In this document: positions 27,098 through 35,033 of the stretch, in pieces
How positions within the stretch are numbered: the stretch's first letter is position 1
How the letters are laid out: the number at the start of each line of letters is the position of its first letter
DNA from: JASEGV01 sp947085405
GTDB lineage: Bacteria; Bacteroidota; Ignavibacteria; UBA10030; BY39
DNA: 64,000 nt
Direction of reading: 5' to 3'
Assembly (NCBI GenBank): GCA_947085405.1
Contig: CAMTWO010000026.1
Location: 1-64,000 of the forward strand
Made by a program: the position numbers and the translations under genes
Notes under the pieces: generated by a model
What the model was told of the DNA's origin: nothing
Database searches by the model: none
The model's input: the letters and a program-made list of their open reading frames with translations, nothing else

Positions 27098-28783
27098 ATG
27101 AGAGAGTTTATTCATATTTTGTGGTATAAATTTAAATCGAATTTAAAGCTATCAGTCGATTTAAGTCTGCAGGGGATTGTCAAAAATTTAGGTTCTGTCG
27201 TGCTGTACGGGGCTTTTGCAGTCGGAGCATATTTTTTAACTTATAATATCATTGAATATCTTCTTAAAGAAGCAAAAGTCGGAATGTTCTTGCTGCATCG
27301 ATTCCTTTCGATGTTGCTCTTCGTATTTTTTGTAACAGTGAATTTGGGTAACGTCATTGTATCGTACTCCACATTATATAAATCAAAAGAAATTCTTTAT
27401 CTGTTCACCAAGCCGGTGTCGTTCGTGAACATATTTATGATCAAGTTCCTCGATAATTTCTTTTACAGTTCAACAACATTATTCTTGATTGGCTTGGCAG
27501 TTATTGCCGGTTACGGAAGTTATTTTTCGATGCCATTAGGTTTTTATTTTACTGTTCTGATCTTTATTTTCATACCATTTATGCTGATTTCCGCCATTTT
27601 AGCAGTCTTACTCCTTTTTCTGTTAATAAAAATTGCAAGTCATATCGGCGCCGCTCCTGTTATCTTCGGATTGATTACAGGTTATGTGGGCTCAATATTT
27701 TTTTATTTCAAGTTCATAAACCCATATAAATTAGTGAATGAAATAATGCAGTACTACCCACACACCGATCAGTACTTCGAAATTTTTATTCCGGTTTTTT
27801 TAAAATACTTGCCCAACCATTGGGTATCGGAATTTTTGTATTGGACAGTCAAAGGGAATTATGTCGGTGCATCTTTTTATGGCTTGATGTTAATCGCAAC
27901 AGCGACATTTTTATTTTTGATTATGTTTCTGGTCGGGCGGATGTATTATAGGAAGAGCTGGTTGGTATCGTTGGAGTTTCGTTTTTTCAAGAGAAAACAA
28001 ATTCAAAATGGGAAGGTTATTTTTCAAAAAAATACAATTCTCCAATGTCAAACTGATGCATTACTTAAAAAGGAATTCCTGCAATTTTTTCGCGATCCCA
28101 GCCAATGGCTGCATCTCGTTGTTTTAGTTCTTTTGATGTTGGTATTCGGTGTAAGTGTTAGTCGTTTCGAATACAATTATGAACAACCTTTTTTGCAAAG
28201 TGTAACTTACATAGTGATATATTTATTTACGGCTTTTTTAATCGCATCTATGGCTATCAGGTTTGTTTATCCATTGATAAGTATCGAGGCTTCGAGCTTT
28301 TGGAAAATTAAAAGCTCTCCGTTATCCATACAAAAATTCTATAATACAAAAATAGTATTCGTGTTTATACCGATAATTTTGTTGGGTATAATCCTCTCAA
28401 TATTTTCGAATTGGTCGTTCCGGGAAGAACAATATCTTCTCTTCTTTTCAACTTACACGATGATATTTGTAGCAGCAGCTTTAGTGATAATCAATATATC
28501 GGGGGGAAGTTTTTTTGCATCTTTCAATGAAAAAAATCCTATAAGGATTGCTTCTACGCAGGGAGCTTCTCTGATATTTTTACTGAGCCTGGTATTTTTA
28601 GTGTTCACAGCGATAATAATTTCTTCCATCGTGTTAAGATATTTCGAGTACTCACACGCGAATCAAATTATTCCTCACTCAATTATCATAAATGCAAGTC
28701 TTGCATTTGGAGGCATCTCACTTCTAATTTCGATCATCTGTTATATCGTCGGACTAAAATCTTTAAACCGTGATTTCAAATAA
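27098..28783 (+). CDS. ABC transporter permease, large ABC-2-like membrane protein
   Basis: A 561-residue protein with about a dozen hydrophobic segments in two groups (residues ~30-285 and ~340-555) split by a short charged stretch (FRFFKRKQIQNGK). The gene directly follows the ATPase, so it is its membrane partner. Sequence motifs are weak; the call rests on topology and context. Its end overlaps, in another frame, the possible upstream GTG of the next gene. Confidence 0.8.
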   Translation: MREFIHILWYKFKSNLKLSVDLSLQGIVKNLGSVVLYGAFAVGAYFLTYNIIEYLLKEAKVGMFLLHRFLSMLLFVFFVTVNLGNVIVSYSTLYKSKEILYLFTKPVSFVNIFMIKFLDNFFYSSTTLFLIGLAVIAGYGSYFSMPLGFYFTVLIFIFIPFMLISAILAVLLLFLLIKIASHIGAAPVIFGLITGYVGSIFFYFKFINPYKLVNEIMQYYPHTDQYFEIFIPVFLKYLPNHWVSEFLYWTVKGNYVGASFYGLMLIATATFLFLIMFLVGRMYYRKSWLVSLEFRFFKRKQIQNGKVIFQKNTILQCQTDALLKKEFLQFFRDPSQWLHLVVLVLLMLVFGVSVSRFEYNYEQPFLQSVTYIVIYLFTAFLIASMAIRFVYPLISIEASSFWKIKSSPLSIQKFYNTKIVFVFIPIILLGIILSIFSNWSFREEQYLLFFSTYTMIFVAAALVIINISGGSFFASFNEKNPIRIASTQGASLIFLLSLVFLVFTAIIISSIVLRYFEYSHANQIIPHSIIINASLAFGGISLLISIICYIVGLKSLNRDFK

Positions 28784-28790
28784 GCGAGTT

Positions 28791-30770
28791 ATGACTAAAC
28801 GAACAATCAGAATATTTTATTTAATTTTGGTTTTCGCCCTCACCATCAGCGGGCAGCAGTTATATAAATTCAATCAAGAAGCTGAAAACAAATTCGATGC
28901 TGCCGTAAAAGATTATGAAAATAAAAATTTCTTAGTATCAGTTTCTACTTTTCAAAATTTGGTGAAACTTCCTTTTCATCAACGGACGACTGCTGCTTAC
29001 TTGATGCTGGCGAAGAACTATCTGAAACTCGACGAGGCGAAAAAGGCACAGAATGTTTTACAGGAATTGCTTCAAAAATACCCCGAAAGTAATTACATCG
29101 ACAATTCTTACTACACATTAGGAATATCTTTCATTCAGCAGGGGAACTATCAATCGGCAGTCGGATCATTTTGCGATGCAATCGTTACGACCAATGATAC
29201 TAAAATTCAAAACCGGTCGTATTTAAAACTAATTTGGATAACGACGAATAAACTTGATGTAAAAGAAATCGACAACCTGATAGAAAAATCTAACTCAAAA
29301 AACAATCGGAATATCTTGAATATATTTCGTGCAAATAAATTATTTGTTGCCGGCGATGTGAAGAGAGCTAAATTATTAATTGAATCGGTTTATGCCGAGG
29401 TGAAATCTACAAAACTCAAAAGCATGGTTCAATCAATTCGAAACAAAATTTATGATGGGTTCACGATTAAGATAGGTGTGTTGGTTCCGCTTATGAAAAA
29501 TCATCCCCTGTCGCCGTTTCGCGAGATTGGGGAAGATGTTTTAAATGGAATAATTCTAGCCGCCGAAGAATTCAATAAGCAAGCTGAAGATGAGTTCAAA
29601 ATAGTGCTTGATGTTAGAGATACAGAACGCAATGTTACAAAATCGACAATTGAAACTGACGACTTAGTAAAACAGAAAGAAATTCTTGCAATTGTGGGAC
29701 CTGTTTTCAGCAACATCGCACAAGCAGTGGCGTCTGTAGCACAAAAAAACAAAGTTCCAATAATTACACCGACAGCAACAGGTAACGGAATAGCTGCTAT
29801 CGGTAAATATGTTTTTCAACCGAATCCTGATTTCGAAAGCCGCGGCAAAGCTATCGCTAATTTTGCAGTTAAAAATTTAAAGCTGATAAATTTGGCAGTC
29901 GTTGCCCCTAATGAACCAACCGTTCGCAGCATCGTTGAGAAATTTATTGCAGAAACAGAAAGAGTCGGTGGTAACGTCGTATCAGTTGAATGGTACGACA
30001 AAGGAAGTTTAGATTTGAGAGAACAGTTTAAAAACTTACGCAAGCTGGGTTGCACATCTGCTGTTGAGCCGATGGTTTCGTTTTCTTCAAAAGTAAATGC
30101 AAATAGCCGCATGCGGATTCTTGCTGCGGGGGTAAAACCTCGTTTGCTTGATTCGCTCATCGAAGCCGGCGGCAGTATTCCGGTGAATAAATTGTTTGGA
30201 AAAAATGGAAAGCGGCTTGCCGATTCATTAGGATTACAGCTCGCTTATCCAAACGTGCAACCCGACAGTCTGAATCAGAGCGTAAATTCTATTCACGGTA
30301 TTTTATTTCCTCTCACCTCCGCTGATGAAATAGGTATGCTAACATCGCAGTTGAATTTCTACAACATTAATGCACAAATTTTAGGAACAAGCGAATGGTT
30401 CGATAAAAATGAACTCGATGAACATTCAAGATATACTAATAACGCTATTTTTATATCTGAGTTTTTTATAAACGATAACGATGAACAAATTATCAGTTTC
30501 GTAACGCGTTACAAAAAGATGTTCAGAAAAGAGCCATCACGTAATTCGTATTTTGGATACGACACAATGTTGCTGTTAATCGATCAGATTGCCCGCGGCG
30601 GATTAAATCGTGAAACATTAAAAACAATGTTAGCCGATGTTTACAAATTTAAGGGATTGCATTCGAAGATTGATTTAAGTAGGAACAGGGTAAATCAAGA
30701 ATTTCATATTTTAAAATATACAGATGGGAAAATTATCAAGATTGGAGAAATTAATGGTGCTGATAAATAA
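28791..30770 (+). CDS. Periplasmic TPR protein fused to a type 1 periplasmic binding domain
   Basis: About 659 residues from the ATG at 28791, chosen because it opens a signal peptide (RIFYLILVFALTISGQQ); a GTG at 28770 lies inside the permease gene. Residues ~25-220 are tetratricopeptide-like helices (NYLKLDEAKKAQNVLQELLQ, then GISFIQQGNYQSAVGSF). From ~230 a leucine/amide-type binding fold follows: IKIGVLVPLMKNHPLSPF, ILAIVGPVFSNIAQAVASVA and VPIITPTATGNG. In outer-membrane biogenesis, LpoA uses a similar TPR-plus-binding-fold layout to activate a peptidoglycan synthase. That role is possible here but unproven. Confidence 0.8.
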   Translation: MTKRTIRIFYLILVFALTISGQQLYKFNQEAENKFDAAVKDYENKNFLVSVSTFQNLVKLPFHQRTTAAYLMLAKNYLKLDEAKKAQNVLQELLQKYPESNYIDNSYYTLGISFIQQGNYQSAVGSFCDAIVTTNDTKIQNRSYLKLIWITTNKLDVKEIDNLIEKSNSKNNRNILNIFRANKLFVAGDVKRAKLLIESVYAEVKSTKLKSMVQSIRNKIYDGFTIKIGVLVPLMKNHPLSPFREIGEDVLNGIILAAEEFNKQAEDEFKIVLDVRDTERNVTKSTIETDDLVKQKEILAIVGPVFSNIAQAVASVAQKNKVPIITPTATGNGIAAIGKYVFQPNPDFESRGKAIANFAVKNLKLINLAVVAPNEPTVRSIVEKFIAETERVGGNVVSVEWYDKGSLDLREQFKNLRKLGCTSAVEPMVSFSSKVNANSRMRILAAGVKPRLLDSLIEAGGSIPVNKLFGKNGKRLADSLGLQLAYPNVQPDSLNQSVNSIHGILFPLTSADEIGMLTSQLNFYNINAQILGTSEWFDKNELDEHSRYTNNAIFISEFFINDNDEQIISFVTRYKKMFRKEPSRNSYFGYDTMLLLIDQIARGGLNRETLKTMLADVYKFKGLHSKIDLSRNRVNQEFHILKYTDGKIIKIGEINGADK

Positions 30771-30782
30771 TTTGGAGGAATT

Positions 30783-31508
30783 ATGCAAAACCAGAAAGTG
30801 GTTAAAATCGTCGGAGAAGAATCGAAGTATCACACAAAGATAAAAGATTGGCCCGAATCGGAAAGGCCCAGAGAAAAAATCCTGAATAACGGAGCCGCTT
30901 CATTGTCCGATGCTGAATTGCTTGCCGTGCTTATCAGGTCGGGTTCAGGTAAAATTACAGCAGTCGATGTTGCGAAAAAAATGCTTTCCGATTTTAAAAC
31001 TTTAAATTCGCTTGTTGCGCGATCGATTCCTGAATTGAAAAAATATAAAGGAATCGGAAATATTAAGGCAGTTACTTTGGCAGCAGCTTTTGAATTTGGT
31101 AGACGCGTTGCAGCATCGTGGGACGGAAAAAAGTTTCGTGTTCTTACGCCTCAAGATGTTGCTGACAAATATCTTCCATCGCTGCGTGATACCAAACAGG
31201 AAGTGTTCAAAGTATTATTGTTGGATAGTGCAAACCACTTGTTGAAGGATGTTGAAGTTACGCGAGGTACACTGAATTCGTCGTTAGTCCATCCGAGAGA
31301 AGTTTTTAGAGCAGCGATTACTGAACCAGCGGCGGCAATTATTTTGCTTCATAATCACCCAAGCGGAAATCCGGAGCCAAGTGCTGATGATATTCAGATT
31401 ACCAAGCAATTAGTCGAAGCAAGTAAAATAATAGGAATTCCGGTGCACGACCATATCATATTGGGGGGTAATTCCTTTGTTAGCTTCGCAGAAAGGGGGA
31501 TTTTGTAA
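30783..31508 (+). CDS. radC: RadC-family JAB-domain protein
   Basis: A 241-residue protein of the UPF0758/RadC family. A helix-hairpin-helix part comes first (LNNGAASLSDAELLAVLIRSG, then LKKYKGIGNIKA). The JAB/MPN metal-binding domain follows with VTRGTLNSSLVHPREVF and the JAMM pattern HNHPSGNPEPSADD. Despite the gene name, a role in DNA repair is doubtful; the biochemical activity is unknown. It has a GGAGG site at 30773 and follows the TPR-binding protein by 12 bases. Confidence 0.93.
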   Translation: MQNQKVVKIVGEESKYHTKIKDWPESERPREKILNNGAASLSDAELLAVLIRSGSGKITAVDVAKKMLSDFKTLNSLVARSIPELKKYKGIGNIKAVTLAAAFEFGRRVAASWDGKKFRVLTPQDVADKYLPSLRDTKQEVFKVLLLDSANHLLKDVEVTRGTLNSSLVHPREVFRAAITEPAAAIILLHNHPSGNPEPSADDIQITKQLVEASKIIGIPVHDHIILGGNSFVSFAERGIL

Positions 31509-31545
31509 TATTAAAAAAAATAATTACATTTATCTGTGAAAATAC

Positions 31546-31574
31546 TTGACTAAAAGGTTTTATTTTCTTATAAT
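31546..31574 (+). promoter_or_regulatory. Sigma-70-like promoter for the lipoprotein/LysM pair
   Basis: ttgact at 31546-31551 and tataat at 31569-31574 are separated by exactly 17 bases, a near-consensus housekeeping promoter. Transcription should start near 31581, about 48 bases before the lipoprotein ATG at 31629. It lies in the 90-base gap after radC, which suits an independent, strongly expressed envelope unit. Confidence 0.7.
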
Positions 31575-31628
31575 TAACCAAATTAACAGAACATTAATAT
31601 GAACAAACAACTAAATAGGAGGAACAAC

Positions 31629-31895
31629 ATGATACTGAAAAACAGAATCGGTACTGCAATTGCAGTTCTCACTCTTTCTGCTTCGCTGTTTATAGCAGGA
31701 TGCACGAGCAAACCATCGGCTGAGGAACTACGTCAGTTGAACGATCTAAAAGCAGAAGTTACCTCTCTTGAAAAACAAATAGCCGAACAAGAACGTGTGA
31801 AGGCAAATTTGGAAAAAGAAGTAGCTGAAAAAAATGGTCAACTCAAACAGTGTCAGACAGATAAGGACGCTGTGAAGAAGGCAACTGGACAGTAA
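31629..31895 (+). CDS. Small coiled-coil lipoprotein
   Basis: An 88-residue protein. The start is set at ATG 31629 behind a strong AGGAGGA site; an ATG at 31599 lies upstream of that site. A signal peptide ends in the lipobox IAGC (Cys 24), and the mature part is a single heptad-rich helix (LNDLKAEVTSLEKQIAEQER, then VKANLEKEVAEK). The size and design are like Lpp/OprI-type outer-membrane lipoproteins, though the sequence is not one I can assign. It is followed 21 bases later by a secreted LysM-like protein. Confidence 0.8.
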   Translation: MILKNRIGTAIAVLTLSASLFIAGCTSKPSAEELRQLNDLKAEVTSLEKQIAEQERVKANLEKEVAEKNGQLKQCQTDKDAVKKATGQ

Positions 31896-31916
31896 TTCAA
31901 AAAAGGAGAAACTGCA

Positions 31917-32663
31917 ATGAAAACAAAAATATTTTTGACAATAGTAGTAGCATTAATGTTTTTAATTGATGCACCAAGTGCTCTTGCACAAGAAATGACA
32001 AAAGAACAATGGCAACAGGAAATGAGTCAAGTTACTGCCAAGCGAAATGATCTCAAATCGAAATTAGATAAATTAAACGGCGACATTAAAAATTTACAAG
32101 ATCAATCAAAGAAGTTGGACGGCGATCTCGTAGCGTGTAATGATGAACTTTTAAAATTATTAGGAATTACACAAGCTGAATACGATGCTTACCTGAATGA
32201 ACTCACTGGTTATGAATCGCGTGTGAACGAACTAATGCGACTATCGGATGAAGAACTTCTGAAATACCGTGACGAAGTTATGAAAATGAACGGACGTGTT
32301 AATGAAATGGCAAAGCATAAGATGGCATTTATTCCACGAGTAAATGATAGAATAAAAAAATTGCAAGATAATATTGCCAGCTTGATGAAAACTTTGGATA
32401 AATCGAAAACTTATACAGTCGGAACTTGGGCAAAAGACCGCGATTGCTTATGGAACATCGCTAAGAAAAAAGATACTTACAACAATGCCTGGATGTGGCC
32501 CAAAATCTGGCAAGGTAATAAGGATAAAATTAAAAACCCGGATATCATAAAACCAAAATGGGTTCTTAAAATTCCAGCCGGAACTGAGCTAACAAAAGAA
32601 GAAAAATCTGCCGCCAATTCTTATTACAAGAAAAAGGCAGAAGCAGCAGCTCCAGTACAATAA
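31917..32663 (+). CDS. Secreted coiled-coil protein with LysM-like C-terminal domain
   Basis: A 248-residue protein. Residues 1-25 are a signal peptide ending SALAQ. Residues ~30-165 are a long coiled coil (VTAKRNDLKSKLDKLNGDIK). The C-terminal ~60 residues have LysM spacing: YTVGTWAKDRDCLWNIAKKK, then WPKIWQGNKDKIKNPDIIKP, then WVLKIP, and should bind peptidoglycan. It shares a transcript with the small lipoprotein, from the promoter at 31546 to the terminator at 32709. The pair may link outer membrane and cell wall (inference). Confidence 0.85.
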   Translation: MKTKIFLTIVVALMFLIDAPSALAQEMTKEQWQQEMSQVTAKRNDLKSKLDKLNGDIKNLQDQSKKLDGDLVACNDELLKLLGITQAEYDAYLNELTGYESRVNELMRLSDEELLKYRDEVMKMNGRVNEMAKHKMAFIPRVNDRIKKLQDNIASLMKTLDKSKTYTVGTWAKDRDCLWNIAKKKDTYNNAWMWPKIWQGNKDKIKNPDIIKPKWVLKIPAGTELTKEEKSAANSYYKKKAEAAAPVQ

Positions 32664-32708
32664 ATAGAGATATTCTTTTTAGATTTGTTAAGAAGCTTTA
32701 TTATATCA

Positions 32709-32750
32709 ACAAGCCCTTTTCTGCTAAGGTGGAAAGGGCTTGTTTTTTTT
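32709..32750 (+). terminator. Rho-independent terminator after the LysM gene
   Basis: Perfect 11-bp stem acaagcccttt (32709-32719) and aaagggcttgt (32733-32743) with a 13-base loop, followed by a T-run to 32750. It ends the lipoprotein/LysM transcript. Confidence 0.93.
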
Positions 32751-32780
32751 CAAATAACAATTTAAAGGTAAGCGATTTCG

Positions 32781-33773
32781 TTGGTTGATAAAAAAATAAA
32801 AGCTGAGGGGGTAGAAATGTTTGGACTTCTCGGTTTGAACGATGCTAACCTTCAGCTTATTGAAAACAGATTCGATGCAAATATAGTCGTTCGGGGAGAT
32901 ATTATAATTCTTAAGGGGGAAGAGTATCAAGTAGAACAACTTGAAAAAATTTTTAAAGAACTAATTTATATACTAAGTAAAAACGGAACTCTTTCTACAA
33001 ACGACGTGGAGACAGTTATCGATTTGGTTTTAGTGAATGGTGAGGCAGCACTTCCTAAATCAATCACACAACAATTTTCCGACGCCGACATCGATTCTGC
33101 CGTATTATATACCCGTAACGGGATAATCAAAGCACGTACACAAGGGCAGAGAGAGTATATCCGGCAAATTCAAAAAAATGATATTATTTTTGCCATCGGT
33201 CCGGCGGGAACGGGCAAAACTTATCTTGCGGTCGCTGCGGCTGTTGCTGCTTTGAAGAATCGCGAAATTATGAAAATCATACTTGCCCGTCCTGCAGTAG
33301 AAGCGGGTGAGAGTTTAGGCTTTTTACCGGGAGACCTCAAGGAGAAAGTCGATCCGTACTTACGTCCGCTTTACGATGCACTCGACGATATGATTCCACC
33401 GGAAAAATTGAAGAGTTACGTCGAGAAGCGTGTAATAGAAGTTGTACCGTTGGCTTATATGCGCGGACGAACGCTGAACAATGCTTTTGTAATCCTCGAT
33501 GAAGCTCAAAATGCTACAGGTATGCAGATGAAAATGTTTCTTACCCGTCTCGGTGTTAATTCAAAAGCAATTATCACCGGGGATATTACACAAATTGACC
33601 TGCCTTCGAAGACAGTTTCCGGTTTAGTGCAAATCCGGGAAGTTCTTCGGGAAATACCGGGCGTTAATTTCTGTTATTTCGATCGTAACGATGTTGTTCG
33701 GCATAAGTTAGTTAAAGATATTATCGATGCATACGATAAATACAGAAATAACGGCAAGTCGGAAACACAATAA
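32781..33773 (+). CDS. phoH: PhoH-family ATPase
   Basis: A 330-residue PhoH-like protein with Walker A AIGPAGTGKTYLAVAAAV, the VEAGESLGFLPGDLKEKVDP segment and Walker B NAFVILDEAQNAT, as in PhoH/PhoL proteins tied to RNA metabolism and stress. The start at TTG 32781 is kept because the KKIKAEGVEMFGLLGLNDANL segment matches the family's N-terminus. The ATG at 32817 has a better GAGGGGG site but would cut part of that segment. The gene ends one base before the convergent mazG stop. Confidence 0.9.
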   Translation: MVDKKIKAEGVEMFGLLGLNDANLQLIENRFDANIVVRGDIIILKGEEYQVEQLEKIFKELIYILSKNGTLSTNDVETVIDLVLVNGEAALPKSITQQFSDADIDSAVLYTRNGIIKARTQGQREYIRQIQKNDIIFAIGPAGTGKTYLAVAAAVAALKNREIMKIILARPAVEAGESLGFLPGDLKEKVDPYLRPLYDALDDMIPPEKLKSYVEKRVIEVVPLAYMRGRTLNNAFVILDEAQNATGMQMKMFLTRLGVNSKAIITGDITQIDLPSKTVSGLVQIREVLREIPGVNFCYFDRNDVVRHKLVKDIIDAYDKYRNNGKSETQ

Positions 33774-34541
33774 TCAACCTTCTGATATTTGTAATTTTTT
33801 TGCTTCATCCCATAATTTATCCATCTCTTCCAATGAAGAGGAATGAATATCTTTCCCCATCTCCTTTAGCCGCTTCTCAATATAATTGAAACGTGTAATA
33901 AATTTTTCTACTGTATGTCGTAAAGCGATTTCGGGATTTACATTTATGAAGCGCGAATAATTTACCATCGCAAATAACAAATCACCGAATTCAGCTTCAA
34001 CTTCAGCTTGCACACCCGACTCAATTGCTCTATGCAACTCGTGCATTTCCTCATCAACTTTTTTCCAGGCATCTTCCTTCTTTTCCCAATCGAAACCGAC
34101 TTTTGATGCTTTATCCTGCAAACGATGTGCACGCAGAAGAGCGGGGAGTTCTTTGGGTACCCCTTCGATAACCGAATTCCTTCCTTCACTCAATTTCGAT
34201 TTTTCCCAGTTTGAAATTACCTGCTTCGAGCCGCTTACTTTTGTGTCGCCAAAAACATGCGGATGACGACGAATAAGTTTTTCAGTGATATCATCTATTA
34301 CTTGTTTAAGTGTGAACTCATTTGATTGCTCGGCTATAGATGCATGGAAAACTACGTGTAAAAGTAAATCGCCTAATTCGTGTCGAAGATGTTCTAAATT
34401 ATTATCATCGATGGCTTCGAGCACCTCGTAGGTCTCCTCAATCAGACTATGGCGAATCGAGGTATGGGTTTGTTCGCGATCCCAGGGGCATTCACGTCGG
34501 AGGCGGTGTACAATTTCTATAAATTTATCAAATTCTTTCAA
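33774..34541 (-). CDS. mazG: Nucleoside triphosphate pyrophosphohydrolase
   Basis: A 255-residue two-domain MazG with EETYEVLEAID and ELGDLLLHVVFHASIAEQ in the N-terminal all-alpha NTP pyrophosphatase repeat. A similar EMHELHRAIE plus EFGDLLFAMVNYSRF is in the C-terminal repeat. It removes non-canonical or excess NTPs and can influence the stringent response. Convergent with phoH, divergent from the response regulator gene. Confidence 0.93.
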   Translation of the reverse strand: MKEFDKFIEIVHRLRRECPWDREQTHTSIRHSLIEETYEVLEAIDDNNLEHLRHELGDLLLHVVFHASIAEQSNEFTLKQVIDDITEKLIRRHPHVFGDTKVSGSKQVISNWEKSKLSEGRNSVIEGVPKELPALLRAHRLQDKASKVGFDWEKKEDAWKKVDEEMHELHRAIESGVQAEVEAEFGDLLFAMVNYSRFINVNPEIALRHTVEKFITRFNYIEKRLKEMGKDIHSSSLEEMDKLWDEAKKLQISEG

Positions 34542-34596
34542 TTGTGGGTTCCATTTTTTTTAGATAATACAGAAAACCCTTCATAAATACAATAAC

Positions 34597-34625
34597 TTGA
34601 TTTTATAAATATGTTTATCTATATT
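34597..34625 (+). promoter_or_regulatory. Sigma-70-like promoter for the two-component operon
   Basis: ttgatt at 34597-34602 and tatatt at 34620-34625 are spaced by 17 bases. Transcription would start near 34632, only a base or two before the ATG at 34634, and no ribosome site is seen, so the first gene may be translated from a leaderless or nearly leaderless message. Confidence 0.55.
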
Positions 34626-34633
34626 CTTACAGA

Positions 34634-35014
34634 ATGACAAACGGAAAAAAACGAAATATTTTACTCGTTGACGATGAAGTTGGTTTTGCTGAAATACTAC
34701 GAGACTTACTTATGATGGATGGATACGAAGTTGTCCTCGTTTATGACGGTCAAGAAGCTTTAGATAAATTGAACGACTATTTTCCTGATCTCATAATATC
34801 CGACATTATGATGCCACGCGTCGGAGGGCTTGAACTGTATCACAAAGTACGACAAAATCCAAAATACTCAAAAATGCCTTTCTTATTCATCAGCGGGTTT
34901 GAGGACGGACGCATACTTAAGGGTATACAAGATGACGAGTTGTTTGGAATTCTGAGTAAACCCATCGATATGGAACAAATTCAAAAAACATTATCAAAAA
35001 TTCTTCGGGACTAA
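34634..35014 (+). CDS. Single-domain response regulator
   Basis: A 126-residue receiver domain with the acidic pair in LLVDDEVGF, phosphoacceptor Asp 57 in IISDIMMPRVGG, the conserved Ser in FLFISGFED and Lys in SKPIDMEQI. No output domain follows, so it acts by protein contact or in a phosphorelay. It is the first gene of a three-gene set with a membrane sensor kinase (20 bases downstream) and an NtrC-type activator. Confidence 0.92.
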   Translation: MTNGKKRNILLVDDEVGFAEILRDLLMMDGYEVVLVYDGQEALDKLNDYFPDLIISDIMMPRVGGLELYHKVRQNPKYSKMPFLFISGFEDGRILKGIQDDELFGILSKPIDMEQIQKTLSKILRD

Positions 35015-35033
35015 ATTTTAATTATATCTGAAG

